Source of the DNA: Candidatus Pelagibacter sp.
GTDB lineage: Bacteria > Pseudomonadota > Alphaproteobacteria > Pelagibacterales > Pelagibacteraceae
Reading direction: 5' to 3'
Assembly (NCBI GenBank): GCA_028404615.1
Contig: JAOOBT010000003.1
Location: 1 to 64,000, forward strand
Length of the DNA stretch: 64,000 bases
The position numbers and the translations under genes are program-made. This document shows positions 1-11,600 of this stretch, one piece after another. The stretch's first letter is position 1; every line of letters begins with the position of its first letter. The notes below the pieces were generated by a model. That model was not told where the DNA came from and did not search any database. It was given only the letters and a program-made list of their open reading frames with translations.

Positions 1-395
1 GTATTTATTCCTATCCCAACAATTAAAAACTTTTTTTCATGGTTATTGACTGTTTCTTGAAGAATTCCACAAATTTTTTTTTTTTCAATTAATAAGTCAT
101 TAGGCCATTTTATCTTTATTTTATTTGAAAAGTTTTTGACCAATATAGCTTTAATTAAATAAGCATTTAAAATAGCAAATTTCTTAAAATCGATTTTTTT
201 TTGATTAAGTTCAAAAAAAATAGTTAAAAACAAATTACCTTTCTTGGAAATCCATTTTTTTCCCATGGTCCCTCTACCATTTGTTTGCTTTTCTGATGAA
301 ATAATTGTAGGTCTATAATATCTTTTTTTAATAAGTCTTAAAGCTACATCATTAGTGCTTTTGACACTTTTAAATTTTAGTAATTTTAATTTCAT
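1..395 (-). CDS. birA: Biotin-[acetyl-CoA-carboxylase] ligase, partial at the left edge
   Basis: Biotin protein ligase, which makes biotinyl-AMP and attaches biotin to the carrier lysine of AccB (an accB gene lies at 46390 in this window). The first 131 residues are readable and the C-terminus lies beyond base 1. Catalytic-domain motifs are visible: GRGTMGKKW near residues 40-48, KWPNDLL, KxxGIL and GIGIN. No N-terminal helix-turn-helix is present, so this is the short, non-repressor type. The ATG overlaps the nuoN stop (TAATG), making it the last visible gene of the nuo operon, a usual alphaproteobacterial arrangement. Confidence 0.93.
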   Translation of the reverse strand, partial: MKLKLLKFKSVKSTNDVALRLIKKRYYRPTIISSEKQTNGRGTMGKKWISKKGNLFLTIFFELNQKKIDFKKFAILNAYLIKAILVKNFSNKIKIKWPNDLLIEKKKICGILQETVNNHEKKFLIVGIGIN

Positions 396-1810
396 TAACT
401 ATTGAATAGTGTTATTGCCACATTATTAAAAACTGACGGGTATAAAAAGAAAGTTAATAAGATACTACAGCTTAATATGATTGATAATTGAGCAAATTTA
501 TTTCTTGCAGGATCAAAAGTAATAACATTATCGTCAAAATAAATAGTTTTTATTATTTTAAGATAATAAAATGCAGACATTACTGTTGTAACTAGACCGA
601 TAATTGCGAGTGTGTACATTTGTTGCTCTAAAACAGCTACAAATACATAAAACTTTGCAAAGAAACCTCCTAAAGGCGGAACTCCTGCTAACGAAAATAA
701 AATAATTAGAAAAGAGATTGCTAAAACAGGATGTTTCTTTGAAATACCTGACAGATCTGAAATATTTTCTTTATATTGACCATCTTTTTTTAATAAGTAA
801 AGACACGAAAAAGCACCAATATTCATAATTACATAAATTGAAATATAAATAATTGCACTCTGATATCCTGAAATAACTCCTGTTGCCACTCCCGCCAGAG
901 CATAACCGATATGACCTATTGAACTGTATGCTAAAAGTCTCTTTAAATTTTTTTGAACCATAGCAGCTACTGCTCCTAAAATCATAGATGCTATAGATAT
1001 AAAAATTATAATAGTTTGCCATTCAAGTAAAATATTAGAAAATGGTATAAACATAAATTTAATTAATAACGCCAATCCAGCTACTTTTGGCACTACAGCG
1101 AAGTAGCTTGTAATTGAAGTAGGTGCTCCCTCATATACATCAGGTGTCCACATATGAAATGGGACTGCAGAAACCTTAAATGCAAGACCTACAAGTATGA
1201 ACACCATAGCAAATACTGCACCAACATTTTCTGTATTTAACTGTTCTGCTATTGTGTCAAAATTTGTTGATCCAGTAAATCCGTAAAGCAGTGAACAGCC
1301 ATACAATAATAAACCTGAAGATAGAGCGCTTAATACGAAATACTTTATTCCAGACTCTGTTGATCTCAAATTGTCCCTATCTATTGATGCTAAAATATAG
1401 AGTGAAAGAGATTGTAGCTCAAGACCTAAATAAAAAAGTATTAGATCATTCGAACTTACCATAAAAAACATTCCAAGAATAGATAATAGAATTATGATTG
1501 GATACTCAAATTTATCTAATTTATTTTCTATTATAAAATTTTTTGAGGAGTTAAGAACAAACAGTGATGATATTAGAATTAATATTTTAAAATAATTTGA
1601 AAAAGCATCTCTTGTAAAACTCTCCAAAAATATTTTTACCTCATTATCAGGATTGTTTATTATTATGGCTATTGTTGTAATTATAATTAAAGATGTAAGA
1701 TTAAATATTATATTGAAACTTTTTTTTATAAAAACCCCTAACATAAGTATAGTGAAAATTGATAAAGATAAAAATATTTCTGGCAACATTATATTAAGAT
1801 TATTCATCAT
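395..1810 (-). CDS. nuoN: NADH-quinone oxidoreductase subunit N
   Basis: Membrane-arm proton-pumping subunit of respiratory complex I, homologous to Mrp-type antiporters. The 471 residues are almost wholly hydrophobic with many transmembrane helices, matching the usual 470-490. The antiporter-family core is present, with FKVSAVPFHMWTPDVYEGAP containing the conserved broken-helix lysine and proline-rich turn, then KRLLAYSSIGHIGY. It starts 2 bases after the nuoM stop and its own stop shares a base with the birA start. ATG codons at residues 2 and 8 are possible alternative starts. Confidence 0.96.
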   Translation of the reverse strand: MMNNLNIMLPEIFLSLSIFTILMLGVFIKKSFNIIFNLTSLIIITTIAIIINNPDNEVKIFLESFTRDAFSNYFKILILISSLFVLNSSKNFIIENKLDKFEYPIIILLSILGMFFMVSSNDLILFYLGLELQSLSLYILASIDRDNLRSTESGIKYFVLSALSSGLLLYGCSLLYGFTGSTNFDTIAEQLNTENVGAVFAMVFILVGLAFKVSAVPFHMWTPDVYEGAPTSITSYFAVVPKVAGLALLIKFMFIPFSNILLEWQTIIIFISIASMILGAVAAMVQKNLKRLLAYSSIGHIGYALAGVATGVISGYQSAIIYISIYVIMNIGAFSCLYLLKKDGQYKENISDLSGISKKHPVLAISFLIILFSLAGVPPLGGFFAKFYVFVAVLEQQMYTLAIIGLVTTVMSAFYYLKIIKTIYFDDNVITFDPARNKFAQLSIILSCSILLTFFLYPSVFNNVAITLFNS

Positions 1811-1812
1811 AT

Positions 1813-3291
1813 TTAATTTGATTTTAATGCTATTTGATAATTATCAATCAAACTGTTAACTGATACACTAAATGTCTCCATAAGTGGAACTGGGTAAAAA
1901 CCAAAAAAGATTACAAAAAAAGCTAAACTAGCTAACATTATTACTTCTGATTTATTAACATCTGTTAAACTTTTGATTTCAGAATTATTCGTAACTCCAA
2001 AAATAACTCTTTTAGTCATCCACAACATATATGCAGCTCCTAAAACCACTCCAAATGTTGCTAGCATCGCTGCAAGATAGCTTTTTTGAAAAGCGCCGGT
2101 CAAAACTAGAAACTCACCCAAAAATCCCGATGTACCTGGTAAACCAATTGCGGCTAGAGCAAACACTAAAAATAAAAACGAGTATTTTGGTAAATAATTA
2201 ACTAAACCTCCATAAGTATTTATCATTCTCGAATGTAATCTGTCATAAACTACTCCCACACATAAAAATAATGCTGCAGAGATAAGGCCATGGCTTATCA
2301 TTTGGTAGATGCTCCCCTCGATGCCTTGTTTAGTGAGTGTAAAAATACCTAAAGTAACATAACCCATATGAGCAACAGATGAGTATGCAATTAATTTTTT
2401 CATATCGTCTTGCATTAGCGCGACAAGAGAAGTGTAAATTATTGCTATAATACTTAAGGTGTAAATAAGTGGTGTAAAAAACTCAGATGCAATTGGAAAC
2501 ATAGGTATTGAAAATCTTAAAAAACCATACCCAGCCATTTTTAATAAAATAGCTGCCAGTATTACTGAGCCAGCTGTTGGTGCTTCTACATGAGCATCAG
2601 GTAACCAAGTATGAACTGGCCACATAGGCATTTTTACTGCAAAAGAACTTAAAAAAGCTAACCATAATATATTCTGGTACTCTCTAGGAATTCTTATTTC
2701 ATAAATTTGAGTAATATCAGTAGTTCCAGTTAGCCAATAAATAACTATTATAGCAACCAGCATTAAGACTGAGCCAAGTAATGTAAACAGAAAGAATTTA
2801 AAGGCAGAGTAAACTCTTCTTGGACCTCCCCAGACTCCAATAATTAAAAACATTGGGATCAAGCCTGCTTCAAAGAATAGATAAAAAATTACAAGATCTA
2901 GCGAACAAAATACACCGATCATGAAGGTTTCTAAAATTAAAATCGCTATTAAAAACTCTTTAACTCGTGTCTTAACACTGTTAATGCAAGATATAATACA
3001 TATGGGCGTAATGAAAGTAGTTAAAACTATAAACAGTATTGAAATACCGTCGACGCCTAATTTAAATTTTATAAAATTATTAATCCAAGATTTTTCTTCT
3101 ACAAATTGAAATTCTGCAGTACTTATGTCTAAAGAATACCATAAAAATAGTGACAATAAAAAGGTAGCAATACTGCTAAATAAAGAAATATAAATTGCGC
3201 TATAATTATTTGATTTACCTTTTGATAAAAAAATGAAAAGAGAACTTAATAAAGGTAAAAAAATTAAAGTTGATAATATTGGAAAATTCAT
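1813..3291 (-). CDS. nuoM: NADH-quinone oxidoreductase subunit M
   Basis: Antiporter-like, proton-translocating membrane subunit of complex I. At 492 residues it has normal length. Typical signatures are the conserved glutamate segment in FYLFFEAGLIPMFLIIGVWG, then KMPMWPVHTWLPDAHVEAPT and KKLIAYSSVAHMGYVTLG. It lies one base downstream of nuoL and two bases before nuoN, so the three membrane-arm subunits are translated from one tightly packed transcript. Confidence 0.97.
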   Translation of the reverse strand: MNFPILSTLIFLPLLSSLFIFLSKGKSNNYSAIYISLFSSIATFLLSLFLWYSLDISTAEFQFVEEKSWINNFIKFKLGVDGISILFIVLTTFITPICIISCINSVKTRVKEFLIAILILETFMIGVFCSLDLVIFYLFFEAGLIPMFLIIGVWGGPRRVYSAFKFFLFTLLGSVLMLVAIIVIYWLTGTTDITQIYEIRIPREYQNILWLAFLSSFAVKMPMWPVHTWLPDAHVEAPTAGSVILAAILLKMAGYGFLRFSIPMFPIASEFFTPLIYTLSIIAIIYTSLVALMQDDMKKLIAYSSVAHMGYVTLGIFTLTKQGIEGSIYQMISHGLISAALFLCVGVVYDRLHSRMINTYGGLVNYLPKYSFLFLVFALAAIGLPGTSGFLGEFLVLTGAFQKSYLAAMLATFGVVLGAAYMLWMTKRVIFGVTNNSEIKSLTDVNKSEVIMLASLAFFVIFFGFYPVPLMETFSVSVNSLIDNYQIALKSN

Positions 3292-3292
3292 T

Positions 3293-5200
3293 TTATTTCA
3301 AAATTAAATAAGTTAATAAAATTGATAAACCTAACAACATCACAAAAGCATAATCATAAATAAAACCTGTTTGAAAACGACCTGTTCTATTTGAAATAAT
3401 TTTTACCAGTTTTGAAATACCATCAGGACCAAACCTATCTATTATGCCAATATCACCTTTCTTCCAAAAAAATGAACCAATTTTCTTTGCCGGATTTACA
3501 AATAATTTTTCGTACAGTTCGTCTATATACCATTTATTCAATAAAAATTTATACAACGGTAAGTTTGTGTTTTTGAAATCTTCTAATATTTTTGGATTAT
3601 GAATATACATATAAAATGAAAGTGGAATAGAAATTAAAACTAGGAAGGGAGTAGTAAATAAAAACCATAATGGAATAGCATCATGCTTAATCTCGTTTAA
3701 GAAAAAAATCGAATTTTGCCAAAAATCAACGCTATGGTGTCCTATGAATGTGCTTTTAAAAAAATACCCTGAAAATACTGCACCAATACCTAAGAATATT
3801 AGAGGAGCTAACATTACAATAGGCGATTCATGTGTTCCATTTATAGGAATAACTTTGTTATTATAAGGCCCATGAAATACTTTGAAAAATAATCTCCAAG
3901 AGTAAATGGAAGTCAAAAATGCAGTTATTATTCCGATTGTTGCTGCATAATTTCCTAGTGAAGAATTTTTAAGGTAAGCAAATTCAATAATTGCGTCTTT
4001 TGAGTAGAAACCTGAAAGAAACGGAAAACCTGTTAAGGCAAGAGTACCGATTAACATAAAGGCGTAGGTGTAAGGTAATTTTTTTGCTACTCCACCCATA
4101 TTACGTATATCCTGCTCGTCTTTAAATGCGTGTATTATTGAACCAGCTCCTAAAAATAATAATGCTTTGAAAAAAGCATGAGTAAACAAATGAAACATTG
4201 CTACATGATATGCTCCAATGCCTGCAGCAAAAAACATATAGCCTAATTGACTACAAGTTGAATAAGCGACTATTTTTTTTATGTCATTTTGAACTAATGC
4301 AATACTTGCGGCAAATATCGCTGTAACCATTCCAATTATTGTGACTAAATTTAAAGCAACTTGGGAGTATTCAAAAATTGGTGAACATCTTACTACAAGA
4401 AAAACTCCAGCGGTTACCATTGTAGCTGCGTGAATTAAAGCTGAAACTGGTGTAGGGCCTTCCATTGCATCGGGTAGCCATGTATGAAGTAAGAATTGTG
4501 CAGATTTTCCCATTGCACCAATAAATAGAAAAATACAAATCAAAGTTATTAAATTTACTTCAATTCCAAAAAAAACTAATTTTTTTTCAGAGTATTGTGA
4601 TGTAGCTTGAAAAGCTTCTTCAAAATTTATTGTACCGAAAAAGAAGAAAATTAAAAATATTGCAATTGCAAGACCAAAGTCCCCAATTCTATTAACTATA
4701 AAGGCTTTTATTGCTGCATTGTTTGCTGTTTCTTTTTTAAACCAAAAACCTATTAACAAATAAGAGCATAATCCAACGCCTTCCCATCCAAAAAATAGTT
4801 GTAAAAAATTGTCAGATACCACTAAAGCTAGCATTGAAAAAGTAAAAAGTGACAAATATGACATAAATCTTGGCTTATGAGGGTCATGACTCATATAACC
4901 AATTGAATAAATATGTACTAAAGCTGATACAAAAGTTACTACCACTAACATCACAGAACTTAATGGGTCGATGTTTATAGACCAATTAGCTGTGAATTCT
5001 CCTGAAGTAATCCATTCAAATATTAAATAATTTCCATAAATATTATTTTGAATACCATTCCAAAAAACAAATATAGATAAAACTGCTGAAATACTTACAA
5101 ATAAACTAGTAGTGATTTCTGAAAAAAGCCTAGTCAGTGATCTTCCAAAATATCCTATAAGTGAACCCAATAAAGGTAAGAATAAAATTGCGTATTCCAT
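3293..5200 (-). CDS. nuoL: NADH-quinone oxidoreductase subunit L
   Basis: Distal membrane-arm subunit of complex I, carrying the antiporter core and the long lateral helix. The 635 residues fit the family. Recognisable segments include FFGWEGVGLCSYLLIGFW, AQFLLHTWLPDAMEGPTPVS and KKIVAYSTCSQLGYMF. The C-terminal roughly 150 residues hold the lateral-helix region and the last anchor helix. It begins immediately after the nuoK stop. Confidence 0.97.
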   Translation of the reverse strand: MEYAILFLPLLGSLIGYFGRSLTRLFSEITTSLFVSISAVLSIFVFWNGIQNNIYGNYLIFEWITSGEFTANWSINIDPLSSVMLVVVTFVSALVHIYSIGYMSHDPHKPRFMSYLSLFTFSMLALVVSDNFLQLFFGWEGVGLCSYLLIGFWFKKETANNAAIKAFIVNRIGDFGLAIAIFLIFFFFGTINFEEAFQATSQYSEKKLVFFGIEVNLITLICIFLFIGAMGKSAQFLLHTWLPDAMEGPTPVSALIHAATMVTAGVFLVVRCSPIFEYSQVALNLVTIIGMVTAIFAASIALVQNDIKKIVAYSTCSQLGYMFFAAGIGAYHVAMFHLFTHAFFKALLFLGAGSIIHAFKDEQDIRNMGGVAKKLPYTYAFMLIGTLALTGFPFLSGFYSKDAIIEFAYLKNSSLGNYAATIGIITAFLTSIYSWRLFFKVFHGPYNNKVIPINGTHESPIVMLAPLIFLGIGAVFSGYFFKSTFIGHHSVDFWQNSIFFLNEIKHDAIPLWFLFTTPFLVLISIPLSFYMYIHNPKILEDFKNTNLPLYKFLLNKWYIDELYEKLFVNPAKKIGSFFWKKGDIGIIDRFGPDGISKLVKIISNRTGRFQTGFIYDYAFVMLLGLSILLTYLILK

Positions 5201-5512
5201 TTATCCTTTCATACCGTGGATGTCTTCAACCCTGATTGAACCTCTGTTTCTGTAATAAACAACAATTATAGCTAACCCTATTGCGGCTTCAGCTGCTGCA
5301 ACTGTTAAAATTAGCATCGTAAAAATTTGACCAACAATATCCCCTGAAAAAATAGAAAATGATATTAGATTTATATTTACTGCTAAAAGGATGAGTTCTA
5401 TAGACATTAAGATTACTATTACGTTTTTTCTATTTAAAAAGATTCCAATGACACCAAGGAAAAAAATAATTGCTCCAAGAGATAAGTAATGACCTAATCC
5501 AATCTCAATCAT
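5201..5512 (-). CDS. nuoK: NADH-quinone oxidoreductase subunit K
   Basis: Small three-helix membrane subunit of complex I that contributes buried glutamates to the proton path; [15 protein letters not shown] and [17 protein letters not shown] are visible. The start chosen is the ATG of [13 protein letters not shown], giving 103 residues as in other bacteria. An ATG 27 bases upstream would add MSPLKELKL but sits deeper inside nuoJ and is not typical. With the chosen start the gene overlaps the nuoJ stop by 8 bases (ATGATTGA). Confidence 0.95.
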   Translation of the reverse strand: MIEIGLGHYLSLGAIIFFLGVIGIFLNRKNVIVILMSIELILLAVNINLISFSIFSGDIVGQIFTMLILTVAAAEAAIGLAIIVVYYRNRGSIRVEDIHGMKG

Positions 5513-6131
5513 CAATTTTAACTCCTTTAAAGGACTCAACCTCTTTTAGCTCAACTGCATTTGCAGGGTTTCTTGAAATTTGATTTAAATAACTTTGTTT
5601 TTTTACCCCTACTCTTTCCCTAAAGGTAAGAAGAATAGCTCCAATCATTGCTAATAAAAGAACAACTCCTGCTAATTGAAAATATAGAATATAGTCAGTA
5701 TACATAACTAGACCAAGTTGATGAGTATTTGAAATATTTGACATAACCAATGTACTACTAGACATTAAGTCTTGTTTATATTTCCACCCTCCCACTACAA
5801 CCAATAGCTCCAATAAAATTAAAACACTTACGATTAGACCAGTAGGTATATGAGTTGATTTTCTGCCAATAAACCAAGATTGTTTTTGCTCAGCTACATT
5901 TAACATCATAACAACAAATAAAAATAAAACAGCAACTGCTCCTACATAAACAATTAGTAGTATCATCCCCAAAAACTCAGCTCCAACCATAATAAATAAA
6001 CATCCAACTGAAATAAAATCTAATATCAAAAAGAAAACTGAATTAATTGTGCTTCTAGATGTAATCACCATTAATGATGAAAAAATTGCTATTACTGAAA
6101 AAAAATAAAAAAATATTGTATGGATTATCAT
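5505..6131 (-). CDS. nuoJ: NADH-quinone oxidoreductase subunit J
   Basis: Membrane subunit of complex I with five predicted helices; 208 residues, as in other alphaproteobacteria. The conserved third-helix motif is present in [20 protein letters not shown], followed by FVVMMLNV. It starts immediately after nuoI (stop at 6132) and overlaps nuoK by 8 bases. The hydrophilic tail after about residue 170 is normal for the family. Confidence 0.96.
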   Translation of the reverse strand: MIIHTIFFYFFSVIAIFSSLMVITSRSTINSVFFLILDFISVGCLFIMVGAEFLGMILLIVYVGAVAVLFLFVVMMLNVAEQKQSWFIGRKSTHIPTGLIVSVLILLELLVVVGGWKYKQDLMSSSTLVMSNISNTHQLGLVMYTDYILYFQLAGVVLLLAMIGAILLTFRERVGVKKQSYLNQISRNPANAVELKEVESFKGVKIDD

Positions 6132-6617
6132 TTATCTGTAAGGCTTATCTAGCTTGATATTTTTTGCTAAAACTGACTCCCATCTGTCTCCATTGTCTAA
6201 AAGCTTTTCTTTGTTATAATAAAGTTCTTCTCTAGTTTCTGTTGCGAATTCAAAGTTTGGTCCTTGTACTATCGCATCCACTGGGCAAGACTCTTGGCAT
6301 AACCCACAATAAATACATTTAAGCATATCAATATCGTATCGAGTAGTTTTTCTACTACCGTCTGACCTTTCAGTAGACTCTATTGTTATTGCTTGGGCAG
6401 GGCAAACTGCTTCACATAATTTACATGCTATACATCTCTCTTCACCGTTAGGATATCTTCTAAGTGCATGCTCACCTCTCATACGTGGGCTGATTGGTCC
6501 TTTTTCAAAAGGATAATTAATAGTTTTAGATTTTCTAAATAATTCTTTTAGAGCAATAAATAATCCTGAGACAAATTCTACAAGAAAAATTGTTTTAAAT
6601 AGTCTGGCTAAATTCAT
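6132..6617 (-). CDS. nuoI: NADH-quinone oxidoreductase subunit I (two [4Fe-4S] clusters)
   Basis: Ferredoxin-like subunit holding clusters N6a and N6b, which relay electrons to N2 in NuoB. In its 161 residues two classic binding sets are seen: [12 protein letters not shown] and [12 protein letters not shown], each followed by the partner proline context. The N-terminus ([21 protein letters not shown]) is the amphipathic alphaproteobacterial and mitochondrial TYKY-type anchor. Its start overlaps the nuoH stop by one base (TAATG). Confidence 0.97.
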   Translation of the reverse strand: MNLARLFKTIFLVEFVSGLFIALKELFRKSKTINYPFEKGPISPRMRGEHALRRYPNGEERCIACKLCEAVCPAQAITIESTERSDGSRKTTRYDIDMLKCIYCGLCQESCPVDAIVQGPNFEFATETREELYYNKEKLLDNGDRWESVLAKNIKLDKPYR

Positions 6618-7624
6618 TAGAAATCTACCTTGGGTAATTTATCAAAATAAAATAAAAAACTTGATGTTAATATCAAGTATAATAACGAGAATGGTAAAAA
6701 TACTTTCCAACCCAATCTCATTAATTGATCGTATCTATATCTAGGGACAATAGCTTTAATTAAAGCAAATAATAAAAATAAAAATAAAATTTTGGATATC
6801 ATCCATACAGGAGCGGGAATCAAATTTAGTGGATAAATGTCCATAATTGGTAGCCAGCCTCCAAGAAAAAGAATTGAGCCCATTGCACACATCAAAAGAA
6901 TATTCGCGTATTCCCCTAACCAAAACATTGCATACATCATGCCTGAATATTCAGTTTGATATCCTGCAACTAATTCCGCCTCTGCTTCAGGTAAATCAAA
7001 AGGTGGTCTATTTGTTTCTGCAAGCGCAGAAATAAAAAAAATTACAAACATTGGAAAAAGTGGTATCACGTACCACATTTCTTTTTGCGCTATGACAATA
7101 TCGTTTAAATTTAAAGATCCAACACACAAAAGAACATTGATAATAATTATCCCAATAGAAACTTCGTATGAAACCATTTGTGCTGCAGATCTTATAGCTC
7201 CTAAAAAAGGATATTTTGAGTTAGAAGCCCAGCCACCCATTATAATTCCATAAACACCAAGTGATGAAACTGCGAATAAATATAAAATTCCAACATTAAT
7301 ATCTGATAAAACTAAGTTCTCGCTCATTGGGATCACCGCCCATGCAACTAAGGCTAAGGTCATTGTTACGATTGGAGCAAGAATAAAAACTACCTTGTTC
7401 GCGCTTGCAGGAATTATGATTTCTTTAAAAATATATTTTAAAGCGTCAGCAAGGGTTTGAAAAAGTCCAAAAGGACCAACTACATTAGGTCCTCTTCTTT
7501 TTTGCACCAATCCCCATACCCTTCTGTCTAACCAAACAATCATAGCAACTGAAACAAGAATTGGTATAAGGAGAAAAATAATCTTGTAAACTTCTTGTCC
7601 TAAAATTTGTAAATATTCTATCAT
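6617..7624 (-). CDS. nuoH: NADH-quinone oxidoreductase subunit H
   Basis: Membrane subunit at the joint of the two arms of complex I, forming much of the quinone chamber. The 335 residues carry family signatures: [19 protein letters not shown] near the N-terminus and [20 protein letters not shown] with GYQTEYSGM in the third cytoplasmic loop. Its start overlaps the nuoG stop by one base. Confidence 0.97.
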   Translation of the reverse strand: MIEYLQILGQEVYKIIFLLIPILVSVAMIVWLDRRVWGLVQKRRGPNVVGPFGLFQTLADALKYIFKEIIIPASANKVVFILAPIVTMTLALVAWAVIPMSENLVLSDINVGILYLFAVSSLGVYGIIMGGWASNSKYPFLGAIRSAAQMVSYEVSIGIIIINVLLCVGSLNLNDIVIAQKEMWYVIPLFPMFVIFFISALAETNRPPFDLPEAEAELVAGYQTEYSGMMYAMFWLGEYANILLMCAMGSILFLGGWLPIMDIYPLNLIPAPVWMISKILFLFLLFALIKAIVPRYRYDQLMRLGWKVFLPFSLLYLILTSSFLFYFDKLPKVDF

Positions 7625-9678
7625 TAGCTATCTGTACCAGTCTTTTTTAAGTTGTTTTTAATTTGACGACATTCACTCATTGTTTTGGAAGATCTAGAAA
7701 TTGAATTCGTATAATAATAATCTAATTCTTTGACTGTTATCTCCTCACTTGTGAAAGTTGGAGAAGTATCCTTAATTTCAACTTCCTTAAAAATTGGTAA
7801 TTCATTTAGATTTGAAAAATTTGGAATTGAATTTAAAACTTCTTTTCTAAGCACATCAAATTTTGACAAATCCTCATTTTTATTAAGTTTTTTTAAAACC
7901 AAATTAAATATTTTCCAATCCTCTAGGGCATCTCCGATAGGATAAGATGCTTTTTTGCACTCTTGAATTCTTCCCTCCAAGTTCTCATAAAGTCCATTTT
8001 GCTCTGTAAACGCTGGACTTGGAAGAACTAGATCTGCTATCTCTGCGCCTCTATCGCCATGACTACCTTGGTAAACTACGAATTCATGATTTTTTTTGAA
8101 ATCTAAATTATCTGAACCTAAAAGATAAAGAAGTTTGAATTGGTTGTTTTTTAATTTTTCAAAAAAAGATTTTTTTTCTTCGTCTTCGGTAGGTAAGATT
8201 TTAAGATCTATCAAACCTACTGTTGATGCATTTTGGGGTAAAAAATTGAGAGCATTCCACTCCTTATTAATAAAATTATTCTTCTTTAAGAGATTTCTGA
8301 ATCCTTCAAAAATATATTTTCCACTCTTTAATTCTAAAGCTGACTCTCCAATTATAATCATTGGTTTTTTTGACGTTAAAAGTTTTTTTGAAAACTCGCC
8401 TTCATTTTGAAAAATTTTCTTTAAATCATCTGTTGTATTTCCAATTATTTTATAATCGTAAGTTAAGTTACCAGGATCACCGATTGAAAAAATTGAAGTA
8501 TTTTTTTGAACAAATACTTTTCTTATTCTTGCATTTAACATAGTAGCTTCATGTCTTGGATTAGTTCCAACTAACAGAATAAGATCGCTTTCATCAATAC
8601 CTTTGATCGAGGTGTTAAATAGATAATTACTTTTTTCTGAAGAATTAACGTAAAATTTTCTTTCTCTAAATTCTAAATTATTACAGTTTAAAACCTTTAA
8701 AAATTTTTTAAAACTAAGAGCGTTCTCTAAATTGACCATATCACCGATATGACCACCTATCTCATCAGAATTAATTGACTTTATCTTATTTACTAAAAGA
8801 GAAATAGCTTCATCCCAACTAGATTTTTGAAGTTTATTATCTTTTTTTATATATGGGACGTCTAGTCTTTGCTTAAGTAAACCATCACACGAATATCTAG
8901 TTTTATCAGAAATCCACTCTTCATTAATATCATTGTTAAGTCTTGGTAATATTCTTTTTACCTCCCAATTATATGTATCAATTCTTATATTAGAACCAAC
9001 AGCATCCATTACGTCAATGCTTTCTGTTTTTTTTAGTTCCCAAGGTCTCGCTTCGAAAGCATAAGGTTTAGAAGTAAGAGCTCCTACAGGACATAAATCA
9101 ATTACATTAGCAGATAGCTCTGACTCCATCGCTTTTTCCAAGTAGGTTGTGATTTCCATATTTTCTCCACGTCCTATCGCTCCGATCTCAGGGACACCAG
9201 CGACTTCGGTTGCAAACCTCACACATCTTGTGCAATGAATACATCTTGTCATTTGTGTTTTTATAAGCGGTCCCATATATTTTTCTTTAACTTGTCTTTT
9301 ATTTTCAACAAACCTTGACTTATCAAGTCCATAAAACATTGATTGATCTTGTAAATCACATTCTCCTCCTTGGTCGCAAACCGGACAGTCAAGAGGATGG
9401 TTAGCTAATAAAAATTCCATAACACCTTTTCTGGCTTTTTCCACAAATGCAGTATTTGTTTTAATATTCATACCCTCAGCTGCTGGCATTGCGCATGAGG
9501 CAATTGGTTTTTGTGATTTTTCCATTTCAACTAGACACATTCTACAGTTTCCAGCTATTGATAATTTCTCGTGGTAACAAAACCTTGGTATTTCTATATC
9601 AGCAAGTTCACAAGCTTGTAGAACTGTCATTCCTTTTTCAAACTCTATTTCTTTTCCATTAATAATAATCTTAGGCAT
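7624..9678 (-). CDS. nuoG: NADH-quinone oxidoreductase subunit G
   Basis: Peripheral-arm subunit carrying Fe-S clusters N1b, N4 and N5. An N-terminal plant-type ferredoxin domain (CRMCLVEME) is followed by [19 protein letters not shown], including the His ligand of N5, and [15 protein letters not shown] degenerate molybdopterin-oxidoreductase-like domain follows. At 684 residues it is the shorter mitochondrial/alphaproteobacterial type, without the long C-terminal extension and extra N7 cluster of the enterobacterial protein. It overlaps nuoF by 8 bases. Confidence 0.96.
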   Translation of the reverse strand: MPKIIINGKEIEFEKGMTVLQACELADIEIPRFCYHEKLSIAGNCRMCLVEMEKSQKPIASCAMPAAEGMNIKTNTAFVEKARKGVMEFLLANHPLDCPVCDQGGECDLQDQSMFYGLDKSRFVENKRQVKEKYMGPLIKTQMTRCIHCTRCVRFATEVAGVPEIGAIGRGENMEITTYLEKAMESELSANVIDLCPVGALTSKPYAFEARPWELKKTESIDVMDAVGSNIRIDTYNWEVKRILPRLNNDINEEWISDKTRYSCDGLLKQRLDVPYIKKDNKLQKSSWDEAISLLVNKIKSINSDEIGGHIGDMVNLENALSFKKFLKVLNCNNLEFRERKFYVNSSEKSNYLFNTSIKGIDESDLILLVGTNPRHEATMLNARIRKVFVQKNTSIFSIGDPGNLTYDYKIIGNTTDDLKKIFQNEGEFSKKLLTSKKPMIIIGESALELKSGKYIFEGFRNLLKKNNFINKEWNALNFLPQNASTVGLIDLKILPTEDEEKKSFFEKLKNNQFKLLYLLGSDNLDFKKNHEFVVYQGSHGDRGAEIADLVLPSPAFTEQNGLYENLEGRIQECKKASYPIGDALEDWKIFNLVLKKLNKNEDLSKFDVLRKEVLNSIPNFSNLNELPIFKEVEIKDTSPTFTSEEITVKELDYYYTNSISRSSKTMSECRQIKNNLKKTGTDS

Positions 9679-11014
9679 TCTTATTCTCCAAAAGATGTTG
9701 ATCCACTAAATAGGGATTATTAGTTCTTTTTTTAATCAATGGCTCCTCTCTGCACCGGCTTTCGATTTCCTTTCTAAAATGGCGTAATAAACCTTGAACA
9801 GGCCAAGCAGAGCCCTCTCCAAACGCACAGATTGTATGACCCTCTATTTGTTTTGTTACGTCAGATAATAAATCGATATCACTAAAAGTAGCTTTTCTTT
9901 TAACTACTCTATCTAATATTCGCCACATCCATCCAGCTCCTTCTCGACACGGAGTACATTGACCACAACTTTCATGTTTATAAAACCTTGCGATCCTTGC
10001 CATGCAAGCTACTATGTCTTGATCTTTATTTATTACAATTATTCCAGCAGTTCCTAATCCACTTTTATTCTCTATAAGTGAGTCAAAATCCATTGTGATC
10101 GTATCACATATTTTTTTTGATAATAACGGCATTGAAGAGCCACCAGGAATTACAGCTTGCAGATTATCCCAGCCTCCGATAACACCTCCTGCATGTTTTT
10201 CTATTAATTCTTTTAAAGGAATACCCATCTCTTCTTCAACGTTACACGGAGAATTTACATTTCCAGAAATACAAAATATTTTTGTTCCTGTATTTTTTGG
10301 CTTACCTATTGAAGCAAACCATTTGCCGCCTCTTCTTAAAATAGTTGGAACAACAGCTATTGTTTCGACGTTGTTAACAATTGTCGGGCAGCCATACAAA
10401 CCTACTAAAGCAGGAAAAGGGGGTTTTAATCTAGGTTGACCTTTGTTTCCCTCTATACTTTCTAATAAAGCTGTTTCTTCACCGCATATATATGCGCCAG
10501 CTCCATAATGTATGTAGATATCAAAGTCCCATCCAGAGCCACACGCATCTTTTCCCAAATATTTTTTTTGATAAGCCTGCTCAATAGCGCTCTGTAATCT
10601 TTTACCCTCGTTTGAATATTCTCCCCTTATATAAATGTAACACACATGAGCATTAACTGCGAAACCTGCGATTAAACATCCCTCAATTAATTTTTGAGGT
10701 TCAAATCTTAATATATCTCTATCTTTACAAGTTCCTGGTTCAGACTCGTCTGCATTTATAACTAAATAATGAGGTCTTGAGCCAACTTCTTTTGGTGCAA
10801 AAGACCATTTAAGACCTGTAGAAAAACCTGCGCCCCCTCTTCCTCGTAACTCTGAAATTTTTATTTCATTAATAATCCAATCTCTTCCCTTTGAAATTAT
10901 ATTTTTTGTTTCTCTCCAGTCATCTCTTTTAATTGCATTTTCAATTTCCCAACCATGATTATTATAAAGATTTTTAAATATTTTATTTTCTGGTTTAAGC
11001 ATGAGTTTCTCCAT
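9671..11014 (-). CDS. nuoF: NADH-quinone oxidoreductase subunit F (NADH/FMN site)
   Basis: Subunit of complex I that oxidises NADH, with FMN and cluster N3. [15 protein letters not shown] and [19 protein letters not shown] form the NADH and FMN pockets, and [12 protein letters not shown] plus a later Cys ([10 protein letters not shown]) bind the [4Fe-4S] cluster. At 447 residues the length fits. Two starts are possible: [11 protein letters not shown] at 11014 overlaps nuoE by 20 bases, whereas MLKPENK at 11002 overlaps by 8 and matches the spacing seen elsewhere in the operon. Confidence 0.96.
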   Translation of the reverse strand: MEKLMLKPENKIFKNLYNNHGWEIENAIKRDDWRETKNIISKGRDWIINEIKISELRGRGGAGFSTGLKWSFAPKEVGSRPHYLVINADESEPGTCKDRDILRFEPQKLIEGCLIAGFAVNAHVCYIYIRGEYSNEGKRLQSAIEQAYQKKYLGKDACGSGWDFDIYIHYGAGAYICGEETALLESIEGNKGQPRLKPPFPALVGLYGCPTIVNNVETIAVVPTILRRGGKWFASIGKPKNTGTKIFCISGNVNSPCNVEEEMGIPLKELIEKHAGGVIGGWDNLQAVIPGGSSMPLLSKKICDTITMDFDSLIENKSGLGTAGIIVINKDQDIVACMARIARFYKHESCGQCTPCREGAGWMWRILDRVVKRKATFSDIDLLSDVTKQIEGHTICAFGEGSAWPVQGLLRHFRKEIESRCREEPLIKKRTNNPYLVDQHLLENKNA

Positions 11015-11600
11015 TAACTGATTGTTTTTTTTCAGGAGCAGTATTTTTTCGTCCCCTAAAAGATCCAGGTTTTAAAGGCTTGTCTTTAATAAGTGAGTCT
11101 AAAATTTCAATTGTGCTCTTTTCATCTAGGTCTTCATAATAATCTTCATTTATTTGTATCATTGGTGCGCTTACGCATGCACCTAAACACTCTACTTCCA
11201 TCCAGGAACAGTTTCCTTTTTTAGAAATCTCATTTTCATTAGGTGAGATTTTTTCTTTACAAAGTTTTACTATTTTATCCGCTCCCCGAATTAAACAAGG
11301 TGTAGTGGTACATACTTGGACAAAATGCTTACCTACGGGTGCTAAATTATACATGGTGTAAAATGTTGCAACCTCATAAACTGAGATGTATGGCATAGAC
11401 AAATAGTTAGCTATATATTTCATTGCAGATAATGGTATCCAATTATCATTCTGTTTCTGCGCTAAATAAAGAAAAGGCATTACAGCGCTTTTTTTATTTT
11501 TTTGAGGGTATCTTTTTAATATCTCCTCAGCTTTTTTTAAATTTTCATTGGAAAATTTAAATTCTTTTGGTTGATTATCGTGAACTTTTTTTAAACTCAT
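10995..11600 (-). CDS. nuoE: NADH-quinone oxidoreductase subunit E ([2Fe-2S] N1a)
   Basis: Thioredoxin-fold subunit paired with NuoF; its N1a cluster sits on the flavin side of the electron path. The 201 residues carry the four expected cysteines in two pairs: [10 protein letters not shown], and [10 protein letters not shown] about 40 residues later. A short lysine-rich tail follows, as in other alphaproteobacterial homologues. The start overlaps the nuoD stop by 4 bases (ATGA). Confidence 0.95.
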   Translation of the reverse strand: MSLKKVHDNQPKEFKFSNENLKKAEEILKRYPQKNKKSAVMPFLYLAQKQNDNWIPLSAMKYIANYLSMPYISVYEVATFYTMYNLAPVGKHFVQVCTTTPCLIRGADKIVKLCKEKISPNENEISKKGNCSWMEVECLGACVSAPMIQINEDYYEDLDEKSTIEILDSLIKDKPLKPGSFRGRKNTAPEKKQSVNGETHA